Assembly (NCBI RefSeq): GCF_024749165.1
Contig: NZ_CP087190.1
Coordinates: 5,739,501 to 5,803,500, forward strand
Direction of reading: 5' to 3'
DNA length: 64,000 nt
DNA from: Pseudomonas sp. B21-023
GTDB taxonomy: Bacteria; Pseudomonadota; Gammaproteobacteria; Pseudomonadales; Pseudomonadaceae
A program made the translations under genes and the position numbers. This document shows positions 43,486 through 52,580 of the stretch, in pieces (position 1 is the stretch's first letter; every line of letters starts with the position of its first letter). The notes below the pieces were generated by a model that was not told where the DNA came from, made no database searches, and worked only from the letters and a program-made list of their open reading frames with translations.

Positions 43486-44385
43486 TCATGGATTCCCTGC
43501 GGTAAAGTCCGGCAGTCCACCGATTGGCCGGTCGAACTGATACGGGATCGACTCCAGCGCCAGCCCCACATTGCGCTGCACCACAAAATGCAGGTGCGGC
43601 CCGCTGCTGTTGCCGGTATTGCCCGATTTGGCCAACGCCTGTCCCTGGGCAACCCGCTGCCCCTCGCCCACCACCACCGAGCCGCGCATCAGGTGCAGGT
43701 AAACGCCCATGGTGCCGTCCGGGTGCAGGATCCTGACGAAATTGCCCGCCGGATTGTTGCCCCGCCCGCTCTGGTTGTTCTCGATCTTCACCACCACCCC
43801 GCCACGTGCCGCGATGATCGGTGTGCCTTCGGGCATGGCGATATCCATGGCGTAGCGGCCCTTGGGCCCGAAGTGGCTGAAACGGCCGTTGGGGCCCTGG
43901 CTCAGGCGGAACGGCCCACCCTTCCAGGGAAACGGATAACGGTAGCCCTGCGGGCGCTGGCCCGGGTCTCCCATGGCGTAGCGAAACTTGGTGTCGTACT
44001 TGAGGCGAGCCCCTTGGCGAGCCTGCACCACGCTGAGGATCAGGTTCGAGCGCGGCGGTACCAGGCGCCGGACGATGCGCGAGGCGTTACCGCCCTGGGC
44101 ATTGGCCAGGCGCTCTACACGCAGTTCAACCTCCATCGGCACGAACAGCTCGTTGCGCGCGACAAAACGCACGCCACCGGCGAAATCCTCGGTCTTCAGC
44201 CGCACCTGGCCGTCCAGGCGCTCGACCATGGGTTCGCGGAACACGAAAACCTTGGCGCCCACGCTGGGCCGGTCGGAATAGGAAACCACGCCATAGGTAT
44301 CGGTGGTCTTGTAGATGGTCATGCCCAGGCTCGACGCCGAGGCCGTGAGCAAGGCACAGAACAGCAGCAGTCGGGAAGGCGGCAT
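43486..44385 (-). CDS. M23 family metallopeptidase
   Basis: A 299-residue exported protein with a signal peptide (about residues 1-19). The C-terminal LytM/M23 domain holds SHFGPKGRYAMDIAMPEGTP and GPHLHFVVQ, giving the His-Asp and HxH zinc ligands; the first histidine is eight residues before the aspartate rather than four. Such enzymes cut peptidoglycan peptides or act as activators. The N-terminal about 150 residues (IYKTTDTYGVVSYSDRP...) are a beta-rich unknown domain. Substrate unknown. Confidence 0.9.
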   Translation of the reverse strand: MPPSRLLLFCALLTASASSLGMTIYKTTDTYGVVSYSDRPSVGAKVFVFREPMVERLDGQVRLKTEDFAGGVRFVARNELFVPMEVELRVERLANAQGGNASRIVRRLVPPRSNLILSVVQARQGARLKYDTKFRYAMGDPGQRPQGYRYPFPWKGGPFRLSQGPNGRFSHFGPKGRYAMDIAMPEGTPIIAARGGVVVKIENNQSGRGNNPAGNFVRILHPDGTMGVYLHLMRGSVVVGEGQRVAQGQALAKSGNTGNSSGPHLHFVVQRNVGLALESIPYQFDRPIGGLPDFTAGNP

Positions 44386-44477
44386 GATGGTGGCTTTTTG
44401 ACAGTGGTGTTCTGTCGAAGCCTAGCAGCCGGATTTGAGAGGGATATGACAGTTGGTCGGGATGCTGGAGGTGTAAC

Positions 44478-44503
44478 GTGGGAGGGGGCAAGCCCGCTCC
44501 CAC
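44478..44503. repeat. REP hairpin
   Basis: GTGGGAG ... CTCCCAC around GGGGCAAGCCCG. Between the start of the M23 gene and the end of the response regulator gene. Confidence 0.65.
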
Positions 44504-44536
44504 AACATCCGCTCCGACGCGATGCTCAAGCGCTCA

Positions 44537-45448
44537 TCAAGCGCCAGGCGTGAAATGCTTCTGCGCCGTGCCGCGGGCGATCAGCCGCGACAGGTAGTCG
44601 AGTTTCTGCGCATCCTGGTCGACGAACTTGAAGGTCAGCTGCAGCCAGTCGCTCTCAGGCTTGGGCTCCAGCGCCGCAATGGCGTGCAGGTAGCCGTTCA
44701 GGCGCGCGGTTTCGGCATTCTCGCCTTGCTCCAGGTCCAGCACCGCGCCTTCGAGCACCTGTGGCAGGTTGGTGCCGCGGCGCACCACCAGCAGGGCTTC
44801 CTTGAGGCTCAGGGCCTTGATCATGCACGGCTGGGTTCCGCTGGACAGGCGCAGTTGGCCTTGACCACGACCAGCCTGGGCCGCCGCAGCGGCAGTCTTC
44901 GGCGTAGGGGCGTTGATCAGAGGCTTGGCCGCTGCTGCCACTGGCGCGGCGACGGGCGCGTTCACCTTAGCCGCCTCCGGGCGACCACCGGTCAGGGCGC
45001 TGAGCGAGTCATTGGCGAACGCCGAGTTGACCCGCGCCGGCGCGCTGGACATCAGGCTGTCGAGCTTGCCGATCTTGGTCAGCGACTTCTTCACCTTGGT
45101 CAGCAGCTGCTCGTTGGTGAACGGCTTGCCAACGAAATCGGAAACGCCGGCCTGGATAGCCTGGATCACGTTCTCCTTGTCACCACGGCTGGTCACCATG
45201 ATGAACTGCATGGTCTTCATCTCTTCCTGCTGGCGGCACCAGGTCAGCAGTTCGAGGCCGGACATCTCTGGCATTTCCCAGTCGCACAGGACCAGGTCGA
45301 AACGTTCCTTGCTCAGCATGGCCATGGCCTTGCGACCGTTGACCGCGTCCTCGATCACCATGCCGGGGAAGGCATTGCGCAGGCACTTCCTTACCAGGTC
45401 GCGGATGAACGGGGCATCATCCACGACCAGCACATTCACTTTACTCAT
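44537..45448 (-). CDS. Response regulator with PilZ-like C-terminal domain
   Basis: A 303-residue two-domain regulator. Residues 1-125 are a CheY-like receiver with Asp10/Asp11, phosphoacceptor Asp56 (LVLCDWEMPEMSGLELL) and Lys108. A linker of about 60 residues is rich in alanine and proline (APVAAPVAAAAKPLINAP). The C-terminal about 100 residues (CMIKALSLKEALLVVRRGTNLPQVLEGAVLDLEQG ... ESDWLQLTFKFVDQDAQKLDYLSRLIARG) read like a PilZ-type beta barrel without a clear RxxxR c-di-GMP motif. The partner kinase is not adjacent. Output is unknown. Confidence 0.8.
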   Translation of the reverse strand: MSKVNVLVVDDAPFIRDLVRKCLRNAFPGMVIEDAVNGRKAMAMLSKERFDLVLCDWEMPEMSGLELLTWCRQQEEMKTMQFIMVTSRGDKENVIQAIQAGVSDFVGKPFTNEQLLTKVKKSLTKIGKLDSLMSSAPARVNSAFANDSLSALTGGRPEAAKVNAPVAAPVAAAAKPLINAPTPKTAAAAAQAGRGQGQLRLSSGTQPCMIKALSLKEALLVVRRGTNLPQVLEGAVLDLEQGENAETARLNGYLHAIAALEPKPESDWLQLTFKFVDQDAQKLDYLSRLIARGTAQKHFTPGA

Positions 45449-45560
45449 CGATACTCCTCTTGATCCCGGCTAGCATACCGCCGACTGATGGCCATTTGCC
45501 AAACCACTGGTCACGCCGGGACTTCTCACACGGTTCGCGGGTGCCTGCTGGTGCTCGACC

Positions 45561-45593
45561 GCAAACGAAAACGCCCGGCGGTTGCCGGGCGTT
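45561..45593 (-). terminator. Terminator of the pst-phoU transcript
   Basis: Minus strand: AACGCCCGGC-AACC-GCCGGGCGTT followed by TTCGTTT. It lies 18 bases after the phoU stop. Confidence 0.88.
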
Positions 45594-45610
45594 CATGCTC
45601 GGGAGCAATC

Positions 45611-46381
45611 CTATTTATCGTCCGGTTCGGCCGGAACATTAGCGATTTCGCCCTCATCGAACGCTTCGCCCTGCACCTCGGCCTTCATGCGCTTGAGGCC
45701 CATGTGCCGCACGTCGGTACCACGCACCAGGTAGATCACCAGCTCGGAGATGTTGCGTGCGTGATCGCCAATACGCTCCAGCGAACGCAGGGCCCAGATC
45801 ACGCTCAACACGCGGGAGATCGAGCGCGGATCTTCCATCATGTAGGTGACCAGCTCACGCAGCGCTGTCTTGTACTCGCGGTCGATGGTCTTGTCGTACT
45901 GGGCCACCGACAGCGCCAGGTCGGCGTCGAAACGGGCGAAGGCGTCCAGCGCGTCGCGGACCATGTTGCGCACCTGGTCGCCGATGTGGCGCACCTCGAC
46001 GTAGCCACGCGGCGACTCGCCTTCCTCGCACAGCTGGATGGCACGGCGGGCGATCTTGGTGGACTCGTCACCGATGCGCTCCAGGTCGATCACCGACTTG
46101 GAGATGCTGATGATCAGGCGCAGGTCGGAGGCCGCCGGCTGGCGACGGGCGAGAATGCGCACGCACTCCTCGTCGATGTTGCGCTCCATCTGGTTGATCT
46201 GTTCGTCGACCTCGCGCACCTGCTGCGCCAGGCCCGAGTCGGCCTCGATCAGCGCGGTGACGGCATCGTTCACCTGTTTCTCCACCAGCCCGCCCATGGC
46301 CAGCAGGTGGCTGCGCACCTCCTCGAGCTCGGCGTTGAACTGCTGGGAGATGTGGTGGGTAAGGCTTTCTTTGTTGATCAT
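45611..46381 (-). CDS. phoU: Phosphate transport regulator PhoU
   Basis: A 256-residue helical protein with two three-helix PhoU repeats, each with the E/DxxxD-type metal cluster (e.g. DEQINQMERNIDEECVRILA and, in the second, YDKTIDREYKTALRELVTYM). It represses PhoR signalling when Pst is active and limits phosphate uptake. Start MINKESLTHHISQQF; the open frame continues upstream into the pstB gap but without homology. It ends with a 20-residue acidic tail. Confidence 0.96.
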   Translation of the reverse strand: MINKESLTHHISQQFNAELEEVRSHLLAMGGLVEKQVNDAVTALIEADSGLAQQVREVDEQINQMERNIDEECVRILARRQPAASDLRLIISISKSVIDLERIGDESTKIARRAIQLCEEGESPRGYVEVRHIGDQVRNMVRDALDAFARFDADLALSVAQYDKTIDREYKTALRELVTYMMEDPRSISRVLSVIWALRSLERIGDHARNISELVIYLVRGTDVRHMGLKRMKAEVQGEAFDEGEIANVPAEPDDK

Positions 46382-46454
46382 CGTTTCGCTCCGCGAAGCA
46401 GCTGCAGGCTTCAAGTCGTTCGTGTCGTTCCCTGGCGTTCCTACCTTGCCGGTC

Positions 46455-47288
46455 TTAGCCGTAGCGACCGGTGATGTAGTCTTCGGTCTGCTTCTTCGCC
46501 GGGTTGGTGAACAGGGTGTCGGTATCACCGAATTCGACCAGTTTGCCCATGTACATGAAGGCGGTGTAGTCCGAAACACGGGCCGCCTGCTGCATGTTGT
46601 GGGTCACGATGACGATGGTGTACTTGGATTTCAGTTCGTAGATCAGCTCTTCGACCTTCAGTGTCGAGATCGGGTCCAGTGCCGAGCACGGCTCGTCGAG
46701 CAACAGCACTTCCGGCTCAACGGCAATGGTACGGGCGATTACCAGACGCTGCTGCTGGCCACCTGACAGGCCCAGCGCCGACTCGTGCAGGCGGTCCTTG
46801 ACCTCATCCCACAGGGCCGCGCCCTTCAGCGCCCACTCGACGGCCTCGTCGAGCACGCGCTTCTTGTTGATGCCCTGGATACGCAGGCCGTAGACCACGT
46901 TCTCGTAGATGGTCTTGGGGAACGGGTTGGGCTTCTGGAACACCATGCCCACGCGGCGACGCAGCTCGGCCACGTCCTCGCCCTTGCGGTAGATGTTGTT
47001 GCCGTACAGGTTGATGGCGCCTTCGACACGGCAGCCGTCGACCAGGTCGTTCATGCGGTTGAAGGTGCGCAGCAGCGTGGACTTGCCGCAGCCGGACGGG
47101 CCGATGAAGGCAGTCACGCGCTGCTTGGGGATGTTCATGCTGACGTCGAACAGCGCCTGCTTGTCGCCGTAGAACAGGGACAGGCCGGGTACTTCGATGG
47201 CCACGGTCTCTTCAGCCAGGCGCAGGCTCTGCTTGTCGCGGCCCAGGGCCGACATGTCGATGCCGTGGGCGTGGGATTCATGCTGCAT
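46455..47288 (-). CDS. pstB: Phosphate ABC transporter ATP-binding protein PstB
   Basis: A 277-residue ABC ATPase. Walker A GPSGCGKST, signature LSGGQQQR and Walker B LLLDEPCSALDP are intact, and the family-typical FQKPNPFPKTIYENV follows Walker A. Start MQHESHAHGIDM has GGAG six bases upstream. It powers high-affinity phosphate import with PstA and PstC. Confidence 0.97.
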   Translation of the reverse strand: MQHESHAHGIDMSALGRDKQSLRLAEETVAIEVPGLSLFYGDKQALFDVSMNIPKQRVTAFIGPSGCGKSTLLRTFNRMNDLVDGCRVEGAINLYGNNIYRKGEDVAELRRRVGMVFQKPNPFPKTIYENVVYGLRIQGINKKRVLDEAVEWALKGAALWDEVKDRLHESALGLSGGQQQRLVIARTIAVEPEVLLLDEPCSALDPISTLKVEELIYELKSKYTIVIVTHNMQQAARVSDYTAFMYMGKLVEFGDTDTLFTNPAKKQTEDYITGRYG

Positions 47289-47360
47289 GGTCAACTCCAT
47301 ACGCTATCAATTCGTTTCAAAGGGCCGCCCGGCATCCGGGCGGCGCGCTTGCAATCAGGA

Positions 47361-49031
47361 TCAGTGGTCCAGGGCCTTGTACTTCTCGCGCAGGTGGTTA
47401 CGGATCCACACCGCCGAGAGGTTGAGGGTGGCGATCACCAGCACCAGCAGCAGCGCGGTGGCGTACACCAGCGGCCGCGCGGCCTCAACGTTGGGGCTCT
47501 GGAAGCCGACGTCGTAGATGTGGAAGCCCAGGTGCATGATCTTCTGGTCCAGGTGCAGGTACGGGTAGTTGCCGTCCACCGGCAGCGATGGCGCCAGCTT
47601 CACCACACCCACCAGCATCAGCGGGGCCACTTCGCCGGCGGCGCGGGCCACGGCGAGGATCATGCCGGTCATCATGGCCGGGCTGGCCATCGGCAGGACG
47701 ATCTTCCACAGGGTCTCGGCCTTGGTTGCGCCCAGGGCCAGCGAGCCCTCGCGCACGGTGCGCGGAATACGCGCCAGGCCTTCCTCGGTGGCCACGATCA
47801 CCACCGGCACGGCCAGCAGCGCCAGGGTCAGCGAAGCCCACAGCAGGCCCGGCGTACCCAGCGTAGGTGCCGGCAGCGACTCGGGGAAGAACAGCCGGTC
47901 GATGGAGCCGCCCAGCACGTAGACGAAGAAGCCCAGGCCGAACACGCCGTAGACGATCGCCGGAACGCCGGCGAGGTTGTTCACGGCGATGCGGATCAGC
48001 CGGGTCACCGGGCCCTGCCTGGCGTATTCACGCAGGTAGACGGCAGCCAGCACGCCGAACGGGGTGACGATCACCGCCATGATCAGGGTCATCATCACTG
48101 TGCCGAAGATGGCCGGGAAGATACCGCCTTCGGTGTTGGCCTCACGCGGGTCGTCGCTGAGGAACTCCCACACCTTGGCGAAGTAGGCGCCCATCTTGGT
48201 AAAACCGGACATGGCGTTCGGCTGGATGGCGTGGACCACCTTGCTCAGGTTGATCTCCACTTCGCGGCCGTTGCCGTCGCGGGCTACCAGACTGTCGCGG
48301 GCGAACTCCTGGTGCAGGCCGTTGAGGCGCTCTTCGATGGCCTTGTAGCGGTTGTTCAGTTCGGCGCGCTCGGCGTCCATGTCGGCCTGTGCAGCGGCGT
48401 CGAGCTTGCCGTCCAGCTCCAGCTTGCGGCTGTGCAGGCGCAGGCGCTCCAGGCCGTGGTTGATGGCACCGATGTCCTTCTTCTCGAGCTTCACAAGCTG
48501 GTCGTTGAGTTGGCTGGCGCGCTTGAGGCGGGCCTGCAACTCGTTCCAGGCTTCCGGTCCCTGGGCGACCACACGGCCTTCTTCCTTGACGCTGACCAGA
48601 TAGCCGTAGAAGTTGCCCCATTCGCGGCGCTCCAGGGCAATCAGGTCGGCAGGTTTCTGCTGGTCGACCAGCCACTCGCCGACCACCCAGGTGAAGTCGC
48701 TGCCATTGAGGTCGCGGTTGCCCACCTTGATCAGCTCGCGGGTCATGAACTCCGGGCCTTGGTCGGGCACCGGCAAGCCGGCACCCTTGAGGCGTTCCCG
48801 GGGCACTTCTTCCTTCTGCACCACTTCACCGATGACGATGTGGTCAGCCTGGCCCGGCACCTTGTAGGTGGCCTGGACCAGGTCGGCCGGCCAGAAGTGG
48901 CCCAGGCCGCGGACGGCGATCACGGCCAGCAGGCCGACGGTCATGATGACCGCCATGGCCACCGCGCCGCCACTGATCCAGACGCCGGGGGCGCCGCTCT
49001 TGAACCAGCCTTTGAGGGAATCCTTTTTCAC
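47361..49031 (-). CDS. pstA: Phosphate ABC transporter permease PstA, large form
   Basis: A 556-residue permease, nearly twice E. coli PstA (296). TM1 is near residues 19-40. A long soluble insertion (about 50-300) follows, with a probable coiled coil around LERLRLHSRKLELDGKLDAAAQADMDAERAEL. The conserved core then runs from FGTVMMTLIMAVIVTPFGVLAAVYLREY through the EAA-like EGLARIPRTVREGSLALGATK. The large form is usual in Pseudomonas. It lies 17 bp from pstC. Confidence 0.94.
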   Translation of the reverse strand: MKKDSLKGWFKSGAPGVWISGGAVAMAVIMTVGLLAVIAVRGLGHFWPADLVQATYKVPGQADHIVIGEVVQKEEVPRERLKGAGLPVPDQGPEFMTRELIKVGNRDLNGSDFTWVVGEWLVDQQKPADLIALERREWGNFYGYLVSVKEEGRVVAQGPEAWNELQARLKRASQLNDQLVKLEKKDIGAINHGLERLRLHSRKLELDGKLDAAAQADMDAERAELNNRYKAIEERLNGLHQEFARDSLVARDGNGREVEINLSKVVHAIQPNAMSGFTKMGAYFAKVWEFLSDDPREANTEGGIFPAIFGTVMMTLIMAVIVTPFGVLAAVYLREYARQGPVTRLIRIAVNNLAGVPAIVYGVFGLGFFVYVLGGSIDRLFFPESLPAPTLGTPGLLWASLTLALLAVPVVIVATEEGLARIPRTVREGSLALGATKAETLWKIVLPMASPAMMTGMILAVARAAGEVAPLMLVGVVKLAPSLPVDGNYPYLHLDQKIMHLGFHIYDVGFQSPNVEAARPLVYATALLLVLVIATLNLSAVWIRNHLREKYKALDH

Positions 49032-49048
49032 GGATCTCTACCTTTCTA

Positions 49049-51337
49049 TCAAAGCGACGAGTATTTCTTGCGCAGGCGCTGGCGAATCAGCTCGGCCAGG
49101 GTGTTCATCACGAAGGTGAACAACAGCAGCACGAGGGCGGCGAGGAACAGCACACGATAGTGGCTGCCGCCGACTTCCGATTCGGGCATTTCCACGGCCA
49201 CGTTGGCGGCCAGGGTGCGCATGCCCTCGAACAGGTTCAGCTCCATCACCGGGGTGTTGCCGGTGGCCATCAGCACGATCATGGTCTCACCTACCGCACG
49301 GCCCATGCCGATCATCAGCGCCGAGAAGATGCCCGGGCTGGCGGTGAGGATGACCACGCGGGTCAAGGTCTGCCATGGCGTCGCGCCCAGGGCCAGCGAG
49401 CCCAGGGTCAGGCTGCGCGGCACGCTGAACACAGCGTCCTCGGCGATGGAGTAGATGTTCGGGATGACCGCGAAGCCCATGGCGATACCCACTACCAGGG
49501 CGTTGCGCTGGTCATAGGTGATGCCGAGGTCGTTGCTGATCCACAGGCGCATGTCGCCCTTGAAGAACCAGCTCTCGAGGAACGGACTCATGTACAGGGC
49601 AAACCAACCGATCACCAGGATCACCGGGATCAGGATCGCCGCTTCCCAGCCATCAGGGATGCGCAGGCGGATCGACTCCGGCAGGCGGCTCCAGCTGTAG
49701 CCGGCAAGCAGGATACCGATCGGCATGATCAGGAACAGGCTGAACACGCCCGGCAGGTGGCCTTCGAGGTACGGCGCGAGGAACAGGCCGGCGAAGAAGC
49801 CGAGGATCACCGTCGGCATCGCTTCCATCAACTCGATCACCGGCTTGACCTTGCGGCGCATGCCCGGGGCCATGAAGTAGGCGGTGTATATGGCGGCGGC
49901 GATGGCCAGCGGGGCAGCCAGGATCATCGCGTAGAACGCGGCCTTGAGCGTACCGAAGGTCAGCGGCGACAGGCTCAGCTTGGGTTCGAAGTCGGTGTTT
50001 GAGGCGGTCGACTGCCAGACGTACTTGGGCTCGTCGTAGTTCTCGTACCAGACCTTGCCCCACAGCGCGCTGAAGGAGACTTCCGGGTGCGGGTTCTTCA
50101 GGCTCAGCGGCAGCAGCTTGTTGCCTTGCTCGATGATGATGCGGTTGGCGCGCGGCGACAGGGCGAGGATGCCCGCGCCTTCGGCGACCGGCTCGACCAG
50201 CAGGGTGCGGTGCGCGGTGCTGTGGAACACGCCGAGCTTGCCTTCGCTGTCCAGGGCGATGAAGCCCTTGCGGCGCTCCTCGGCGTCGATCTGCACCACC
50301 GGGGCCTTGCCCAGCTGGAAGCTGCGGATCAACTTGAAGCGCGACTCGCCATCGGGGTCGCGGGCCATGAACCACTGGCTCAGGCCACCCTTGGAGTCAC
50401 CGAAGATCAGCGAGATGCCGCCAACCAGCTGGGCGGTCGCGGTGATTTCGGCGTTGCCGTCCTCGAGCAGCTTGTAGCGGCCGTTGAGGCTCTTGTCGCG
50501 CAGGCTGAACACGTCGGCGGTGGCGCGGCCGTTGACCACGTACAGCCACTGCTGGCGCGGGTCGATGAAGATGTTCTTCACCACCTCGGTCATCTGCGGC
50601 AGTTCGATACGGTTCTGCTCGACAGTGACCTCGTCAGTCATCATGTTCTCGGTGCGCGACAGTTCGATCACCTGCAGGTGCGCACCGGTGGAACCGGCCA
50701 GCAACAAGGTGTCGCCGTTGACGTTGACGCTCACATGCTCCAGCGCGCGGCCTTGTTCATCCAGGGTGAACAGGTCCTGACCATAGGGGAAGTCGATGCC
50801 CGCCTCGATGGTCTTCTTGTTGTCCGGATAGGTGATCTTGTAGGTGTGGTGGAACACCAGCGCCTGGCCGTTGGACAGGCCCACCACCACCAGCGGGCTG
50901 CCCGGCTGGTCGGTGCTGATCGAGCTGACCTGGGCGCCGGCCGGCAGCGGCAGGTCGACGCGCTTCAGTTCGTTGCCGGTCTTGGTGTCGAAGAACAGGG
51001 CCTGGCCCTTGTCGGATACACGCATACCCACGAGGTTCTGTTCCTCGAGGGCGATCAACAGCGGTTTACCAGCGTCCTGCTGCAGCCAGGTCGGCTCCAG
51101 CGCCTTCTTGCTGGAAAGCGTGGCGCCCTGGAACAGCGGCAGCACCACATAGGCCAGGTAGAAGAAGATCAGCGTGATCGCCGCCAGCACGGCTAGCCCG
51201 CCCACCAGGACATACCAGCGGGTCAGGCGATCCTTGAGGGCGCGCAGGCGGCGCTTGCGTTGCAACTCGGGCGTATTGAAGTCAATGCGCACGGGAGGAG
51301 AATTTTGGGTCATTGTGGAGTTGGCCAGATCATTCAT
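49049..51337 (-). CDS. pstC: Phosphate ABC transporter permease PstC, large form
   Basis: A 762-residue permease (E. coli PstC is 319). After a first helix (about residues 40-65) comes an insertion of roughly 370 residues that reads as a beta-propeller (repeats such as LDEQGRALEHVSVNVNGDTLLLAGSTGA and IDAEERRKGFIALDSEGKLGVF). The permease core begins near residue 455 (FGTLKAAFYAMILAAPLAIAAAIYTAYFM), and the EAA loop is SLTLGSLALGATPWQTLTRVVI. Start MNDLANSTMTQ is chosen over the GTG two codons earlier. Confidence 0.93.
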   Translation of the reverse strand: MNDLANSTMTQNSPPVRIDFNTPELQRKRRLRALKDRLTRWYVLVGGLAVLAAITLIFFYLAYVVLPLFQGATLSSKKALEPTWLQQDAGKPLLIALEEQNLVGMRVSDKGQALFFDTKTGNELKRVDLPLPAGAQVSSISTDQPGSPLVVVGLSNGQALVFHHTYKITYPDNKKTIEAGIDFPYGQDLFTLDEQGRALEHVSVNVNGDTLLLAGSTGAHLQVIELSRTENMMTDEVTVEQNRIELPQMTEVVKNIFIDPRQQWLYVVNGRATADVFSLRDKSLNGRYKLLEDGNAEITATAQLVGGISLIFGDSKGGLSQWFMARDPDGESRFKLIRSFQLGKAPVVQIDAEERRKGFIALDSEGKLGVFHSTAHRTLLVEPVAEGAGILALSPRANRIIIEQGNKLLPLSLKNPHPEVSFSALWGKVWYENYDEPKYVWQSTASNTDFEPKLSLSPLTFGTLKAAFYAMILAAPLAIAAAIYTAYFMAPGMRRKVKPVIELMEAMPTVILGFFAGLFLAPYLEGHLPGVFSLFLIMPIGILLAGYSWSRLPESIRLRIPDGWEAAILIPVILVIGWFALYMSPFLESWFFKGDMRLWISNDLGITYDQRNALVVGIAMGFAVIPNIYSIAEDAVFSVPRSLTLGSLALGATPWQTLTRVVILTASPGIFSALMIGMGRAVGETMIVLMATGNTPVMELNLFEGMRTLAANVAVEMPESEVGGSHYRVLFLAALVLLLFTFVMNTLAELIRQRLRKKYSSL

Positions 51338-51440
51338 GCGCACACCCTAGCGGTCCCGTATGACAAAAACATGACAGTGCAGTGACGCAAAAAAGCCCGC
51401 CGCGCAGGAGCCCTGGCTTCGGACTAAGGAATTCGTGGAA

Positions 51441-51468
51441 GAGGCCGGTATTATTAGTCACCGGCCTC
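51441..51468 (-). terminator. Hairpin between pstS and pstC
   Basis: GAGGCCGGT ... ACCGGCCTC, nine pairs around a ten-base AT-rich loop, 12 bases after the pstS stop. It has no strong T run. Such hairpins after pstS usually let pstS be made in excess over the permease genes, by partial termination or 3'-end protection. Confidence 0.65.
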
Positions 51469-51480
51469 AACCTCAATTAC

Positions 51481-52479
51481 TTACTTCTTTGCAACGTTAC
51501 CCGCGTGGGACAGGCCCAGGTCGGCCAGGGTCTTTTCGACCACTTTGGCTGGCAGCGGGATGTAGCCGTCCTTCACGACAACTTGCTGGCCGGCCTGCGA
51601 CAGCACCAGCTTGACGAACTCGGCTTCCAGCGGGGCCAGAGGCTTGTTCGGCGCCTTGTTGACGTAGACGTAGAGGAAACGCGACAGCGGGTAGGTGCCG
51701 TTCAGGGCGTTGGCTTCGTTGTCTTCGACGAACGCTCCGCCTTCTTTCTTGGCCAAGGCAACGGTCTTGACGCTGGCGGTCTTGTAGCCGATGCCCGAGT
51801 AGCCGATGCCGTTCAGCGACGAGCTGATCGACTGCACTACCGAGGCCGAGCCAGGCTGTTCGTTGACGTTAGGCTTGAAGTCGCCTTTGCACAGGGCTTC
51901 TTCCTTGAAGTAGCCGTAGGTGCCCGATACCGAGTTGCGGCCGAACAGCTGGATTGGCTTGTTGGCCAGGTCGCCGGTCACACCGATGTCGCCCCAGGTC
52001 TTGACGTCAGCCTTGCCGCCGCACAGGCGGGTGGAGGAGAAGATAGCGTCAACCTGAGCCATGGTCAGGCCCTTGATCGGGTTGTCCTTGTGCACGAACA
52101 CGGCCAGGGCGTCCACGGCAACCGGGATGGCGGTCGGCTTGTAGCCGTACTTCTGCTCGAAGGCCTGCAGCTCGACGTCCTTCATCTTGCGGCTCATCGG
52201 GCCCAGGTTGGCGGTGCCTTCGGTCAGGGCGGGTGGCGCGGTCGAGGAACCAGCGGCCTGGATCTGGATGTTTACGTTCGGATATTCCTTCTTGTAGGCC
52301 TCGGCCCACAGGGTCATCAGGTTCGCGAGGGTGTCGGAACCGACGCTGGAGAGGTTGCCCGAAACACCGGTGGTCTTGGTGTAGGTCGGGATTGCAGGAT
52401 CGACAGCGGCGACCGCATTGGCGGCAGCGACGCCAGCGGCGGCAAAGGTCAGGGCCGCCATCAAACGCTTCAGTTTCAT
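51481..52479 (-). CDS. pstS: Phosphate-binding protein PstS
   Basis: A 332-residue periplasmic protein. The signal peptide is about residues 1-24 (cleavage near ANAVAA). Phosphate-binding loops include SSVGSDTLANLM, AAGSSTAPPALTEGTANLGPMSRKM and GRNSVSGTYGYFKEEAL. It delivers phosphate to PstCA. Pho boxes and a -10 lie upstream (52530-52573). Confidence 0.96.
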   Translation of the reverse strand: MKLKRLMAALTFAAAGVAAANAVAAVDPAIPTYTKTTGVSGNLSSVGSDTLANLMTLWAEAYKKEYPNVNIQIQAAGSSTAPPALTEGTANLGPMSRKMKDVELQAFEQKYGYKPTAIPVAVDALAVFVHKDNPIKGLTMAQVDAIFSSTRLCGGKADVKTWGDIGVTGDLANKPIQLFGRNSVSGTYGYFKEEALCKGDFKPNVNEQPGSASVVQSISSSLNGIGYSGIGYKTASVKTVALAKKEGGAFVEDNEANALNGTYPLSRFLYVYVNKAPNKPLAPLEAEFVKLVLSQAGQQVVVKDGYIPLPAKVVEKTLADLGLSHAGNVAKK

Positions 52480-52529
52480 GCCTTGCTCCTAGCAGGAATA
52501 TCGTGGGTTGTGAGATGGAACGGGCCCAA

Positions 52530-52573
52530 GTATCTGCAGGCCGCATGAACACTCTATGACTCGAATGTGACAA
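52530..52573 (-). promoter_or_regulatory. Triple Pho box and -10 of pstS
   Basis: Minus strand: TTGTCAC-ATTC, GAGTCAT-AGAG, TGTTCAT, three direct seven-base units at exact 11-base spacing (52545-52573), then ten bases and GATACT as -10. The 11-base period is the PhoB binding pattern, so strong phosphate-starvation control of pstSCAB-phoU is expected. Confidence 0.85.
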
Positions 52574-52580
52574 TTGGATG

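Noticed and set aside
46785..49160. Nearly 800-codon plus-strand open frame opposite pstB-pstA
   Set aside because: Same reasoning: it is antisense to conserved transporter genes and has no recognisable domain.
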